From Stenotrophomonas koreensis (GTDB lineage: Bacteria; Pseudomonadota; Gammaproteobacteria; Xanthomonadales; Xanthomonadaceae): a DNA stretch of 64,000 nt. The stretch covers positions 183,206-247,205 of the forward strand of contig NZ_LDJH01000013.1 in NCBI RefSeq assembly GCF_001431525.1, given 5' to 3'. Positions 31,660 to 40,566 of the stretch are shown here, piece by piece (the stretch's first letter is position 1; each line of letters starts with the position of its first letter). A program made the position numbers and the translations under genes. The notes beneath the pieces are model-generated. The model searched no databases. It was given only the letters and a program-made list of their open reading frames with translations, and was not told the origin of the DNA.

Positions 31660-32618
31660 AGCTCAGCGAGGAAAAATGCCGCGCCCTGCTGCTGCGCGCC
31701 CGGGTCAATGCGGCCATCCGCGGCTTTTTTGCCGAACGCGGCGTGCTCGAGGTGGAAACACCGATCCTCTCGGCCGCCGGCAACACCGAGCCGAACATCG
31801 ACAGTTTCACCACCCGCTTCAGTGGCCATGTCAGCGCCGGGCCGCGTGAGCGCTGGCTGCGTACCTCCCCGGAGTATCCGCTCAAGCGCCTGCTCGCCGC
31901 CGGCCTGGGCGACTGCTACGAGCTGGGCCGGGTGTTCCGCAACGGCGAAGCCGGTGGCCGCCACAACCCGGAGTTCACCATGCTCGAGTGGTACCGGGTG
32001 GGCTGGGATCACCACCGCCTGATCGAGGAAACGGTGAGCCTGGTGCGCCAGTTGCTGGCCCTGGTGGACCGGCAGGCGAGGGTGGAGGTGCTCACTTACC
32101 GCGAGCTGTTCCAGCGCCATGTCGGGGTGGATCCGTTTACCGCCAGCCTGCAGCAGCTGCAGGCGCCACTGGCCGGGATCCAGATTGACGGCGAAGGCCT
32201 GAGCCGCGATGACTGGCTGGACCTGCTGATGACCCACCGCATCCAGCCGGCGTTTTCCCGACAGGTGCTGACCGTGGTGCATGACTGGCCGGCCAGCCAG
32301 GCCGCGCTGGCCCGGATCCGTCCGGGTGATCCGCCACTGGCCGAACGCTTCGAGCTGTACCTGGGCCCCTATGAGTTGGCCAACGGCTACCACGAGCTCA
32401 ATGATGCTGCCGAGCAGCGTGCCCGCTTTGTCCGCGACCATGCCGTGCGCAGCGAACGCGGCGCGGTGCTGCCCCCGCTGGACCAGGCCCTGCTGGCCAG
32501 CCTGGACGCACTGCCGGCCTGTGCCGGGGTGGCCGTCGGTGTCGATCGGCTGCTGATGTGCCTGCTCGATACTGCTGCCATTGCCGATGTATTGGCATTG
32601 GATTTTGCCAGCGCATAA
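31656..32618 (+). CDS. epmA: elongation factor P--(R)-beta-lysine ligase
   Basis: A class II lysyl-tRNA synthetase-like enzyme without an anticodon-binding domain that attaches beta-lysine to EF-P, which helps ribosomes through proline runs. The 320-residue length matches EpmA (PoxA/GenX). The start of the catalytic domain (RGFFAERGVLEVETPILS), motif 2 (ELGRVFRNGEAGGRHNPEFTMLEWY, whose core is near residue 95) and motif 3 (GVAVGVDRLLMCLL) are intact. The GTG start overlaps the GNAT stop. EpmB and EF-P are not in the window. Confidence 0.95.
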
Positions 32619-32672
32619 TGGCGCTGCCCTGCCAGGCCTTGCCTGTTCCTGTCTTTTGATGACCTGCCGCTG

Positions 32673-33752
32673 ATGACCATTCCTGCTGATTTCGACTTCT
32701 CCCGTTACGACCGTATCCGCCCGATCCAGTGGACCGGGCAGGCCCTGCAGTTGCTGGATCAACGCAAGCTGCCGTTTGTGGTCGAGCAGGTGCCGTGCCA
32801 GAACAGTGACCAGGTCGCTGAAGCCATCCATGCCCTGACCGTGCGCGGTGCACCGGCCATCGGCATCGCCGCCGCCTGGGGCGTGGTGCTGGCCGCGCGC
32901 AGCGTGCAGGCAGCCGATGGCGCTGCCGCACTGCTGGCGCTGGAGCCGGCAATGGCGCAGCTCAATGCCGCTCGTCCCACCGCCGTGAACCTGGCCTGGG
33001 CGCTGGCCCGGATGCGCTCGGCAGTGGCGGGCGCCGGTGCCGACTGGCGTGCCGTGCTCGAGGCCGAAGCGGCGGCCATCGCGCGCGAGGATCTGGCAGC
33101 CAACCACCGCATGGGGGCGCTCGGCGCGGGCCTGATCGCCCCGGGCAGTGGCGTGTTGACCCATTGCAATACCGGCTCGCTGGCCACCGCCGGCTTCGGT
33201 ACCGCACTCGGGGTGATCCGTGCCGGCGTGGCCACCGGGCGCATCGACAAGGTGTTTGCCGGCGAAACCCGGCCGTGGCTGCAGGGTGCCCGCCTGACCG
33301 TATGGGAACTGGCCCAGGATGGCATCAACCCGACCCTGATCGCCGATTCGGCCGCCGCCCACCTGATGAAGACCGGTGCCGTGCAATGGGTCATCGTCGG
33401 TGCCGACCGCATCTGCGCCAACGGCGATACCGCCAACAAGATCGGTACCTACCAGCTGGCGATCGCCGCCCGTTACCACGGGGTCAAGTTCATGGTGGTG
33501 GCGCCGTCTTCGACCGTGGACATGTCCACCGCCGATGGCGCGCTGATCGAGATCGAGCAGCGTGATCCGGGCGAGCTGTACGGCGTCGGCGGGGTGCGTA
33601 CCGTGGCCGAGGGCATTGCGGCGTGGAACCCGGTGTTCGATGTCACCCCGGCCGGGTTGATCGATGCCATCGTCACCGAACGCGGGGTGATCGAGCACCC
33701 CGATGCACAGGCCATGGCCGCCGCCTTCGGTGCCGCCGGCCCAGCGGCCTGA
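32673..33752 (+). CDS. mtnA: S-methyl-5-thioribose-1-phosphate isomerase
   Basis: Isomerises methylthioribose-1-phosphate to methylthioribulose-1-phosphate in the methionine salvage pathway. The 359-residue protein has the eIF2B-like fold with the catalytic Cys165 ([10 protein letters not shown]) and Asp245 ([18 protein letters not shown]). Other salvage genes are not in the window, so the pathway is scattered in this genome. Confusion with the regulatory eIF2B subunits is excluded by the intact active site. Confidence 0.96.
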   Translation: MTIPADFDFSRYDRIRPIQWTGQALQLLDQRKLPFVVEQVPCQNSDQVAEAIHALTVRGAPAIGIAAAWGVVLAARSVQAADGAAALLALEPAMAQLNAARPTAVNLAWALARMRSAVAGAGADWRAVLEAEAAAIAREDLAANHRMGALGAGLIAPGSGVLTHCNTGSLATAGFGTALGVIRAGVATGRIDKVFAGETRPWLQGARLTVWELAQDGINPTLIADSAAAHLMKTGAVQWVIVGADRICANGDTANKIGTYQLAIAARYHGVKFMVVAPSSTVDMSTADGALIEIEQRDPGELYGVGGVRTVAEGIAAWNPVFDVTPAGLIDAIVTERGVIEHPDAQAMAAAFGAAGPAA

Positions 33753-33899
33753 GCGTTGTCCACGGGGGTCTGGCAGCGGGCAGGGAAGGGGGCGCCTGTG
33801 GTAGAATCGACAGGTTAGAGCTAGCTGGTTTACCTGCGCCTGCACCTGCTGCCGGGCAGGGTGGAACCGGCTCGGTCGCCTCCTGATTACGGAACCTCA

Positions 33900-36617
33900 A
33901 TGGCAGACACCGCCAAGGAAATCATCCAGGTCAATCTGGAAGACGAGATGCGCAAGAGCTACCTCGATTACGCCATGAGCGTGATCGTGGGCCGCGCACT
34001 CCCCGATGCTCGCGATGGCCTCAAGCCGGTCCATCGCCGCGTGATGTTCGCGATGAGCGAACTGGGCGCGCACAGCAACAAGCCCTACTTCAAGTCGGCG
34101 CGTATCGTCGGTGACGTGATCGGTAAGTACCATCCGCACGGCGATGCTTCGGTCTACGACACCCTGGTGCGTATGGCCCAGCCGTTTTCGCTGCGTTACA
34201 TGCTGGTCGATGGCCAGGGTAACTTCGGCTCGATCGATGGCGACAGCGCGGCGGCGATGCGTTACACCGAGGCGCGCATGTCGCGCCTGGCGCATGAGCT
34301 GATGGCCGACATCGACAAGGAAACGGTCGATTTCCAGCCCAACTACGATGAAAAGGAACTGGAGCCGACGGTCATGCCGACCCGGTTCCCGAACCTGCTG
34401 GTCAATGGTTCGGCCGGTATTGCGGTGGGCATGGCCACCAACATTCCGCCGCACAACCTGACCGAGTCGATCAATGCCTGTGTGGCGCTGATCGACAACC
34501 CGCAGATCGATGTCGACGGCCTGATGGAATACATTCCCGGTCCGGATTTCCCGACCGCCGGCATCGTCAACGGCACCGCCGGCATTGTTGCCGGTTACCG
34601 CACCGGCCGTGGCCGCGTGCGCATGCGTGCACGCGCGGAGATCGAGGTGGCGGCCAACGGCCGCGAATCGATCATCGTTACCGAGATCCCGTACCAGGTG
34701 AACAAGGCGCGGTTGATCGAGAAGATCGCCGAGCTGGTCAAGGAAAAGAAGATCGAAGGCATCTCCGAGCTGCGCGATGAGTCCGACAAGGACGGCATGC
34801 GCATCTATATCGAGATGAAGAAGGGCGAGTCGGCCGAGGTTGTGCTCAACAACCTGTACAAGCAGACCCAGATGGAGTCGGTGTTCGGCATCAACATGGT
34901 CGCCCTGGTCGACGGCCGGCCGCAGCTGATGAACCTCAAGCAGATGCTGGAGGCCTTCGTCCGCCACCGCCGCGAGGTGGTCACCCGTCGCACCATTTTC
35001 GAGCTGCGCAAGGCACGCGCACGCGCGCATGTGCTCGAAGGCCTGACCGTGGCGCTGGCCAACATCGACGAGATGATCGAGCTGATCAAGACCTCGCCGA
35101 ACCCGGCCGAAGCGCGCGAGCGCATGCTGGCACGGACCTGGGACCCGGGCCTGGTCGGCGCGCTGCTGGCCGGTGCCGGCGCCGAGGCCTCGCGCCCGGA
35201 TGACCTGCCCAAGGGCGTTGGCCTGATCGATGGCCGCTACCAGCTGACCGAGATCCAGGCCAACCAGATTCTGGAAATGCGCCTGCACCGCCTGACCGGG
35301 CTGGAGCAGGACAAGCTGACCGAGGAATACCGCCAGCTGCTGCTGGTCATCGCCGGGCTGATCGAGATCCTGGAAGACCCGGCCGTGCTGCTGCGGGTGA
35401 TCCGCGACGAGCTGCTGGCGGTCAAGGCCGAGTACGGCGACGAGCGCCGTACCGAGATCCGCCACAGCGAGGAAGATCTCGACATCCTGGACCTGATCGC
35501 GCCGGAAGAGGTCGTGGTCACGCTGTCCAATTCCGGTTACGTCAAGCGCCAGCCGGTCTCTGCCTACCGCGCGCAGAAGCGTGGCGGCCGTGGCCGCAGT
35601 GCGGCGGCAACCAAGGAAGAGGACTTCATCGAGCAGTTGTGGCTGGTCAACACCCACGACACCCTGCTTACCTTCACCAGTTCCGGCCGCGTGTTCTGGC
35701 TGTCGGTCTACCAGCTGCCCGAGGCCGGCTCCAATGCCCGTGGCCGCCCGATCATCAACTGGATCGGGCTGGAGCCGGGCGAGCGGGTGCAGGCGGTGCT
35801 GCCGGTACGCGACTACGCCGAGGACAAGTTCGTCTTCTTTGCCACCCGCAACGGCACGGTCAAGAAGACCCCGTTGTCCGAGTTCGCCTTCCGTCTGGCC
35901 CGCGGCAAGATTGCGATCAACCTGGACGAAGGCGATGCGCTGGTCGGCGTCGGCCTCACCGATGGCCAGCGTGACATCGTGATGTTCGCCTCCAACGGCA
36001 AGACCGTGCGCTTCAGCGAGGCAGCGGTGCGTTCGATGGGCCGCACCGCCACCGGCGTGCGCGGGATCAAGCTCGCTGCCGGTGAGGACGTGGTCAGCCT
36101 GATCGTGGCCGAAAGCGCCGGCGGCCCGGAAACCGAGGGCGAGGAGCTGGAGCTGGCCGAAGACGCGGCCGTGGACAGCGGCGATGGCGAGCTGGGCGAT
36201 GCCAATGGCCCGTACATCCTCACCGCGACCGAAAACGGTTACGGCAAGCGCACCCCGCTGGCTGACTACCCGCGCAAGGGTCGTGGTACCCAGGGCGTGA
36301 TCGGCATCCAGACCAGCGAACGCAATGGCCGCCTGGTCAGTGCGGTGCTGCTGGAGGAAGCCGACGAGGTGCTGTTGATTTCCGATGGCGGCACCCTGGT
36401 GCGCACCCGCGCCCAGGAAATTTCCCGCGTTGGACGCAATACCCAGGGCGTGACCCTGATCCGTCTGTCCAAGGGTGAGAAGCTGCAGGCCGTCGAGCGC
36501 ATCGATGGCGCGCTGGTGGAAGAGGATAGCGAGGATGGCGTGCCGGACGGCGCCGAAACCACCCTCACCGCCGCCGAGCCCGCCACCGCGCCAGCGCTGG
36601 ATCCGGCCGCGGAGTAA
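33900..36617 (+). CDS. gyrA: DNA gyrase subunit A
   Basis: Breakage-reunion subunit of gyrase, which introduces negative supercoils. From ATG 33900 the numbering coincides with E. coli: the catalytic Tyr122 lies in AAMRYTEAR, and the quinolone-resistance region reads [10 protein letters not shown], giving Ala83, Ser84 and Asp87. The GyrA box QKRGGRG, essential for DNA wrapping, is near residue 560, followed by the beta-pinwheel domain. The C-terminus carries an acidic tail typical of GyrA. The total is 905 residues. An in-frame codon at 33861 would add 13 unrelated residues. Ala83, where E. coli has Ser83, is discussed as a finding. Confidence 0.97.
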   Translation: MADTAKEIIQVNLEDEMRKSYLDYAMSVIVGRALPDARDGLKPVHRRVMFAMSELGAHSNKPYFKSARIVGDVIGKYHPHGDASVYDTLVRMAQPFSLRYMLVDGQGNFGSIDGDSAAAMRYTEARMSRLAHELMADIDKETVDFQPNYDEKELEPTVMPTRFPNLLVNGSAGIAVGMATNIPPHNLTESINACVALIDNPQIDVDGLMEYIPGPDFPTAGIVNGTAGIVAGYRTGRGRVRMRARAEIEVAANGRESIIVTEIPYQVNKARLIEKIAELVKEKKIEGISELRDESDKDGMRIYIEMKKGESAEVVLNNLYKQTQMESVFGINMVALVDGRPQLMNLKQMLEAFVRHRREVVTRRTIFELRKARARAHVLEGLTVALANIDEMIELIKTSPNPAEARERMLARTWDPGLVGALLAGAGAEASRPDDLPKGVGLIDGRYQLTEIQANQILEMRLHRLTGLEQDKLTEEYRQLLLVIAGLIEILEDPAVLLRVIRDELLAVKAEYGDERRTEIRHSEEDLDILDLIAPEEVVVTLSNSGYVKRQPVSAYRAQKRGGRGRSAAATKEEDFIEQLWLVNTHDTLLTFTSSGRVFWLSVYQLPEAGSNARGRPIINWIGLEPGERVQAVLPVRDYAEDKFVFFATRNGTVKKTPLSEFAFRLARGKIAINLDEGDALVGVGLTDGQRDIVMFASNGKTVRFSEAAVRSMGRTATGVRGIKLAAGEDVVSLIVAESAGGPETEGEELELAEDAAVDSGDGELGDANGPYILTATENGYGKRTPLADYPRKGRGTQGVIGIQTSERNGRLVSAVLLEEADEVLLISDGGTLVRTRAQEISRVGRNTQGVTLIRLSKGEKLQAVERIDGALVEEDSEDGVPDGAETTLTAAEPATAPALDPAAE

Positions 36618-36642
36618 TCCCGGCCAAGGGGATCGGATACGG

Positions 36643-36680
36643 CAGCGCCGGCCTTGTCGCCGGCGCTGTTGTTTTTGTTT
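36643..36680 (+). terminator. Rho-independent terminator of gyrA
   Basis: CAGCGCCGGC (36643-36652) pairs with GCCGGCGCTG (36659-36668) around a 6-base loop, followed by a T-rich tail. Confidence 0.9.
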
Positions 36681-36723
36681 CGGCTACAGGGCCGATCGCG
36701 CTACAGGCATCACCGGTGGCTTG

Positions 36724-36735
36724 ATGTATATACAT
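36724..36735. promoter_or_regulatory. perfect palindrome ATGTATATACAT, likely HutC/GntR operator
   Basis: A 12-base perfect palindrome lies 35 bases upstream of the GTG start of the HutC-type gene. TGTATATACA-like palindromes are the kind of site that HutC regulators bind, so this is probably the autoregulatory operator. It stands out in an otherwise GC-rich sequence. Confidence 0.7.
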
Positions 36736-36769
36736 TGACCATCATCGTGTCACCCACAAGGAATCCGAC

Positions 36770-37498
36770 GTGACTGCATCCAAGTCCGCCACCCTGAATC
36801 AGCGTATCCGCAGTGATATCGAGGAGCGCATCCTGAGCGGCGAATGGCCGCCGGGTCACCGCATTCCGTTCGAGCACGAACTGATGCAGCAGTACGACTG
36901 CTCACGGATGACGGTCAACAAGGTGCTGACCACGCTGGCCGAGAACGGACTGATTGAACGTCGCCGGCGCGCCGGTTCGTTTGTCGCCAGGCGTTCACCG
37001 GAGCAGGAGTTCGTTACCCTGGAGATTCCGGACATCGGCCTGGCCCTGAGCAGCCGCCAACGCCGCTATGCCTATCGCTTGCTGCAGCAGACGGTGCGCA
37101 TGGCCGACCGGGAAAACTACAGTGAATCCCTGCTTGCCGGTGGTGGCCAGATCGTTGCCATCGAAGGCCTGCATCTGGCCGATGACCGCATCGTCGGGCT
37201 CGAACACCGCCTGCTCAATGCCACCTCGATCCCACAGGTACTTGAAACCGACTTTTCGCGGGTGCCGCCCGGCACCTGGCTGCTCAATGAAATTTCCTGG
37301 ACGCGCGGTGAGTACCGCATCAGCGCGGTGGCGGTCAGTGCCGCTGATGCGGCCTTGATGCAGTGCGAGCCGGGAACGGCCTGCCTGGTCATTGAGCGCC
37401 GCACCTGGCGCGGCGAGGCGCCGATCACCTGGGCGCGGCAGATCTTCCTGTCTGACCAGCATGAACTGGTCGCCCGCTTTACCGCGGGTGGACGCTGA
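36770..37498 (+). CDS. hutC: GntR-family HutC-type transcriptional repressor
   Basis: A 242-residue regulator with an N-terminal winged helix-turn-helix (LNQRIRSDIEERILSGEWPP, then EHELMQQYDCSRMTVNKVLTTLAENGLI) and a C-terminal UTRA ligand-binding domain from about residue 90. In the histidine utilisation system HutC represses hut genes and is released by urocanate. LSGEWPPGHRIPFE and the RRAGSFVA block are close to HutC proteins, so I use the symbol, with moderate confidence. The start is a GTG after AAGGAAT. No hut genes are adjacent; the next gene is on the opposite strand beyond a shared terminator. Confidence 0.82.
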   Translation: MTASKSATLNQRIRSDIEERILSGEWPPGHRIPFEHELMQQYDCSRMTVNKVLTTLAENGLIERRRRAGSFVARRSPEQEFVTLEIPDIGLALSSRQRRYAYRLLQQTVRMADRENYSESLLAGGGQIVAIEGLHLADDRIVGLEHRLLNATSIPQVLETDFSRVPPGTWLLNEISWTRGEYRISAVAVSAADAALMQCEPGTACLVIERRTWRGEAPITWARQIFLSDQHELVARFTAGGR

Positions 37499-37502
37499 AA
37501 TG

Positions 37503-37530
37503 AAAAGCCGCGATCAATCGCGGCTTTTTT
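37503..37530. terminator. bidirectional terminator between hutC and Mrr-like gene
   Basis: AAAAGCCGCGAT (37503-37514) pairs with ATCGCGGCTTTT (37517-37528) with T-runs on both strands, suiting two convergent genes. Confidence 0.9.
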
Positions 37531-37547
37531 GATCCGGCAGGTGGGGC

Positions 37548-38579
37548 TCAGATCGTGCTGCACTGGCGCCAGCGCACCGGCTCCTGGACCCCGATGCGCG
37601 GATTGAGCTGGACGCGTACCGTGCGCAGGGACGGGTAGCGCTTGAGCACCGGGCAGATCAGCGCCATGGCCTGCACCTCATCCACCGCGCGATCCACGAT
37701 CAGCGTGGTCTGGGTCATCCAGATCGCCGAATGCAGGCCTTCGGTGCCGGCAAGCAGGCGCGATACCTGTTGCTGATAACGGCGCAACAGTTCCGGCCCG
37801 GGGTCTTCCACGCTGGTGTCAATTCCATCCACCAGTGAGGGGGGGGAATGCTGCTGCGCGGCGGTCTTGTCTGGCGCCTCCTGCTGCGCGTCGCCCGCCG
37901 CAGGCCCGGTAGCGAGGCGGGGCTGCGCAGGGCTGGCAGGCTGGCTGTTGACGGCGACCTGTGGCGAACGGCTGGGCGGTTGTTCGCTGTGGCCCAGCAG
38001 GCCCAGCCCAATCACCAGGCCCAGGGTGAGGCAGCCGAGCGCGGCGATGCCGGTGCGCCGGATTGACGCCCGTTTTGCATGGTCGGCGGCTGCATTTTCC
38101 AGTTCGCTGGGGACATAAGGCCGGACCAGGGGCCACAGCTGGGGGCCGTCGATGATGTCGATGCGATGGCGGGTAGCCAGTTCACGCCCTTCGCGCGCAA
38201 CACTGCCCTGGGTCACCAGCAGCCCGCTGCTGGCACCGGCGAGCCGGATCTTGGTGCCCAGTTCGATCACCGCTGCTTCGCCGATCCGGTAGGACAGGCC
38301 GTGCTTGCAGGAAATCAGGCAGGGTTGGCCATTTTCCAGCATCAACCAATCCGCACTGTGCTCGCCTGGCGACTGTTCATTGGTTGCAATGTCAGACAGG
38401 CCGCGCTTTTCGATCAGTGCGCGGCGGATGATGTGGACGAAATCGCGCCAGTGCATATCGGCAAGGTCGGCCAGGCCACGCTCGCGTTCGATACGGCTGC
38501 GGGCGGGCAGCCAGAGCCATGCCGTGATCAAGGCAAAACAGCCAATGGCCAGGACAAGGGCAATAAGCCAGGAAAGCAT
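37548..38579 (-). CDS. membrane-anchored Mrr-like (restriction endonuclease fold) protein
   Basis: A 343-residue protein with an N-terminal membrane segment (residues 2-24), a cytoplasmic PD-(D/E)XK domain of Mrr type (about residues 40-165), a second membrane segment (about 177-195), a Pro/Gln/Ala-rich linker and a C-terminal domain of about 90 residues. In the nuclease domain Asp77 (SADWLML) and Lys92 (LISCKHG) match the D...xxK pattern, but the Glu or Gln expected two residues before the lysine is Ser90. The following IRLAGASSGLLVTQGSVAREG stretch is the usual Mrr helix-strand. There is no methylase nearby, so it is not a restriction-modification gene. Its function is unknown. Confidence 0.75.
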   Translation of the reverse strand: MLSWLIALVLAIGCFALITAWLWLPARSRIERERGLADLADMHWRDFVHIIRRALIEKRGLSDIATNEQSPGEHSADWLMLENGQPCLISCKHGLSYRIGEAAVIELGTKIRLAGASSGLLVTQGSVAREGRELATRHRIDIIDGPQLWPLVRPYVPSELENAAADHAKRASIRRTGIAALGCLTLGLVIGLGLLGHSEQPPSRSPQVAVNSQPASPAQPRLATGPAAGDAQQEAPDKTAAQQHSPPSLVDGIDTSVEDPGPELLRRYQQQVSRLLAGTEGLHSAIWMTQTTLIVDRAVDEVQAMALICPVLKRYPSLRTVRVQLNPRIGVQEPVRWRQCSTI

Positions 38580-38655
38580 GTAGAAAGGTTCCGGCAGCAG
38601 CTTGGTGAACGCGTGATTCTAGCCCGCAGTGGCTGTATGCCGGGTGTTGGCCCAC

Positions 38656-38718
38656 AAAAAACCGCCACTCCTGCGCCATGAGGGGAGGGGAGCTATGGCG
38701 CAAGGTACTGCGTGGCGG
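38656..38718 (-). terminator. branched terminator with C-rich loop downstream of phasin gene
   Basis: On the minus strand, an outer stem CCGCCAC/GTGGCGG (38718-38712 with 38668-38662) encloses an inner 8-bp stem TGCGCCAT/ATGGCGCA (38702-38695 with 38679-38672). The outer stem is followed by a six-T run (38661-38656). The apical loop (38694-38680) is made of two CUCCCC blocks. It ends phasin transcripts about 48 bases after the stop codon. Confidence 0.75.
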
Positions 38719-38766
38719 TGTTGCCATTGTCAATGATCGGATGTTGCTTTGCAACAAATGGCCGGA

Positions 38767-39231
38767 TCAGTTCCCTGTTGGCTTGTGTGCCGCCTGCTGG
38801 GCGTGCAGGCGCGCCTCGAGCTGGGTGATTTTCAGCCGCAGTGCATTGATTTCCTCCTGCAGATGGCTGACATCGGCCGCGGCCGGTACATTGAGCCGGC
38901 GCAGCACGCCCTGTACCTGCTCGTCGAACGCCTGCTCCACCTTGTCCCAGGTCCGCGCGGTACGCTCGCGCGCCTGTCCCAGGCTGGCAGCGATGCTGTC
39001 ATGCATGCCCGCTGCGCCACCTGTTTCTGCCTTGCTGCGTTGCTCGTAAGCTTCGCCATCACGCACCAGGCTGTCGAAAAAACGACTGCCTTCCACCTGC
39101 GCGCGGTTGAAGGCCCCCAGGCCGGCCAGCCAGACCTGATGGGCCGACTCGCCAAGACGTTGGGTGAACCGGTCGGCGCCCGGGGTGTCCTGTTCCTGGC
39201 CGGGGGGCGGGGTGTGTGTTGAGTTGGTCAT
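38767..39231 (-). CDS. phasin, PHA granule-associated protein (PhaI/PhaF family)
   Basis: A 154-residue protein that coats polyhydroxyalkanoate granules. The family signature is the amphipathic VWLAGLGAFNRAQVEGSRFFDSLVRDGE block (its core near residues 33-57), followed by a heptad-like helix to about residue 110. The C-terminal part (LQEEINALRLKITQLEARLHA, about 124-144) is a leucine-zipper-like coiled coil. It lacks the basic Ala/Lys repeat tail of PhaF, so it is nearer PhaI. It belongs with phaE-phaC at 59.8-61.9 kb, 20 kb away, and with the PHA-system gene just upstream. Confidence 0.88.
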   Translation of the reverse strand: MTNSTHTPPPGQEQDTPGADRFTQRLGESAHQVWLAGLGAFNRAQVEGSRFFDSLVRDGEAYEQRSKAETGGAAGMHDSIAASLGQARERTARTWDKVEQAFDEQVQGVLRRLNVPAAADVSHLQEEINALRLKITQLEARLHAQQAAHKPTGN

Positions 39232-39305
39232 AGGTACCTCCTGTAGCGCATGAAAAACACGGCAACACTATCCAGAGCCGATGTTGCCCGGGCGTGATGA
39301 AGGTA

Positions 39306-39575
39306 TCAGCCCAGGCGCTGTGCAAGCACGCGCTGGATTTCTTCTTCCACCATTGATTGCATCATCGAATACGGGAAGCCCAGTTGCGCGGTTACCCGTA
39401 CCTGGCCGGGCAGCAGGCTGATCCGACCCTCCACGCCAGCGCGCGAGAAAACCAGTGCCTCGCCTTCCCAGCAGTTGCCCATTTCAAAGCGCTCAGCCAG
39501 TTTGTCGGCAATGGTCTGTACGACGGCACGCGCGGCCGCGGCATCCAGACGGTGGGGATGGGAAATATCGATCAT
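39306..39575 (-). CDS. polyhydroxyalkanoic acid system family protein (PF09650-like)
   Basis: An 89-residue protein, MIDISHPHRLDAAAAR at the start and FPYSMMQSMVEEEIQRVLA near the end, which matches the small PHA-system (PHA_gran_rgn) family found beside phasin genes. Its role is not known; it may assist granule formation. I place the start at the ATG at 39575, giving the usual family N-terminus, although no good ribosome-binding site precedes it. The longer frame running up to 40328 is a shadow of the FHA gene. A 74-base gap separates it from the phasin. Confidence 0.82.
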   Translation of the reverse strand: MIDISHPHRLDAAAARAVVQTIADKLAERFEMGNCWEGEALVFSRAGVEGRISLLPGQVRVTAQLGFPYSMMQSMVEEEIQRVLAQRLG

Positions 39576-39686
39576 CGAGGGAATCAGCCAATCAGAATTT
39601 GTGGCGGTTATTTTCGCCGCGAATTGGCTGATGGCAAGTAAAACGCCTGTAATAGACTGCATACACCTGATACGCTGCCGGCAACC

Positions 39687-40457
39687 ATGCTCCGTCTTCA
39701 TTTCCCCAACCGTCCTGCTGCCGACGTGCCCTTGAGCGATGGCCTGTGTCCGGTGGTGAGGCATGCCTCCGGGCAGATTCTGGCCGGGGTCAGCGCGGTG
39801 GGCATGCTGCTGCTGGCGCGGTTCTGCCTGGATGGCCGCGGTTTGTGGCTGCAGGTCAGCCATGATGGTGCACAGGTGCATGTCAATGGTCGCCCGGTGC
39901 GGCGCATGGCCATTGTGCGCAGTGGCGACCAGATCAATATCGATGGCCAGGATATCCATATCCTTGGCCGCCATCCCGATGCCTCGTCTCACGCCGGCGC
40001 ACCGGCACTGCTGCGTGGTTACGGCGGTCATCTGCACGGGCGTGCGTTTGCACTGGACCGCAACTGGGTGATGGGCAGCAGTGCCCAGGCCGATATCGTG
40101 CTGGAAGACAAATCGCTGCCGGCCCTGTTCGTGCGTATCCAGCCGCATGCGGGAACGATCGATCTGCAGGTGCTGCCCGGTGGCGAGCCGTTGCTGGTCA
40201 ATGGCCAGACGTGCCTGCAGGCGGCGTTGTTGCCGGGTGACCAGGTCGTACTGCCACAAGGCGTCCGGCTGGTTGTGGAGGCGGCTCAGGCACTGCGTCC
40301 GCTGGTCCAGGCGGCCGAGCCGCCGCACACGGCGGCGACCACGACGGCGGCATCCACACCAGCGGTAGGCTCCGGCTTTACCAGCTCATGGCTGCTGCTG
40401 GCCGCGTTGGCCCTTGCCGCGGGATTGACCGCATTGCTGCTGTTCGGGCCGCGCTGA
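39687..40457 (+). CDS. FHA-like protein with C-terminal membrane anchor
   Basis: A 256-residue protein with two beta-rich FHA-like halves. The first has [28 protein letters not shown] (core near residues 44-71) and the second has [16 protein letters not shown] (near 123-138), resembling the phosphopeptide-binding face of FHA domains. A Pro/Ala/Thr-rich linker leads to a single C-terminal hydrophobic segment (about 229-252), so it is probably a tail-anchored cytoplasmic adaptor. No kinase, phosphatase or type VI secretion genes are nearby to indicate a partner. It is divergent from the PHA-system gene. Confidence 0.75.
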   Translation: MLRLHFPNRPAADVPLSDGLCPVVRHASGQILAGVSAVGMLLLARFCLDGRGLWLQVSHDGAQVHVNGRPVRRMAIVRSGDQINIDGQDIHILGRHPDASSHAGAPALLRGYGGHLHGRAFALDRNWVMGSSAQADIVLEDKSLPALFVRIQPHAGTIDLQVLPGGEPLLVNGQTCLQAALLPGDQVVLPQGVRLVVEAAQALRPLVQAAEPPHTAATTTAASTPAVGSGFTSSWLLLAALALAAGLTALLLFGPR

Positions 40458-40566
40458 TGGCGGCTCCCGCCTGCCCATTCAGATCGATTCAAATGCAACT
40501 TTTCATAGCCGCACCAAAGCCTTAGCCGCTGGGGCATACTGGGAGTCCCCACAGCTTTGGTGTCCC

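Noticed and set aside
36770..39575. A defence island formed by the regulator, Mrr-like protein and neighbours
   Set aside because: No methylase, helicase or abortive-infection gene is present, and the neighbours are PHA and metabolic genes.
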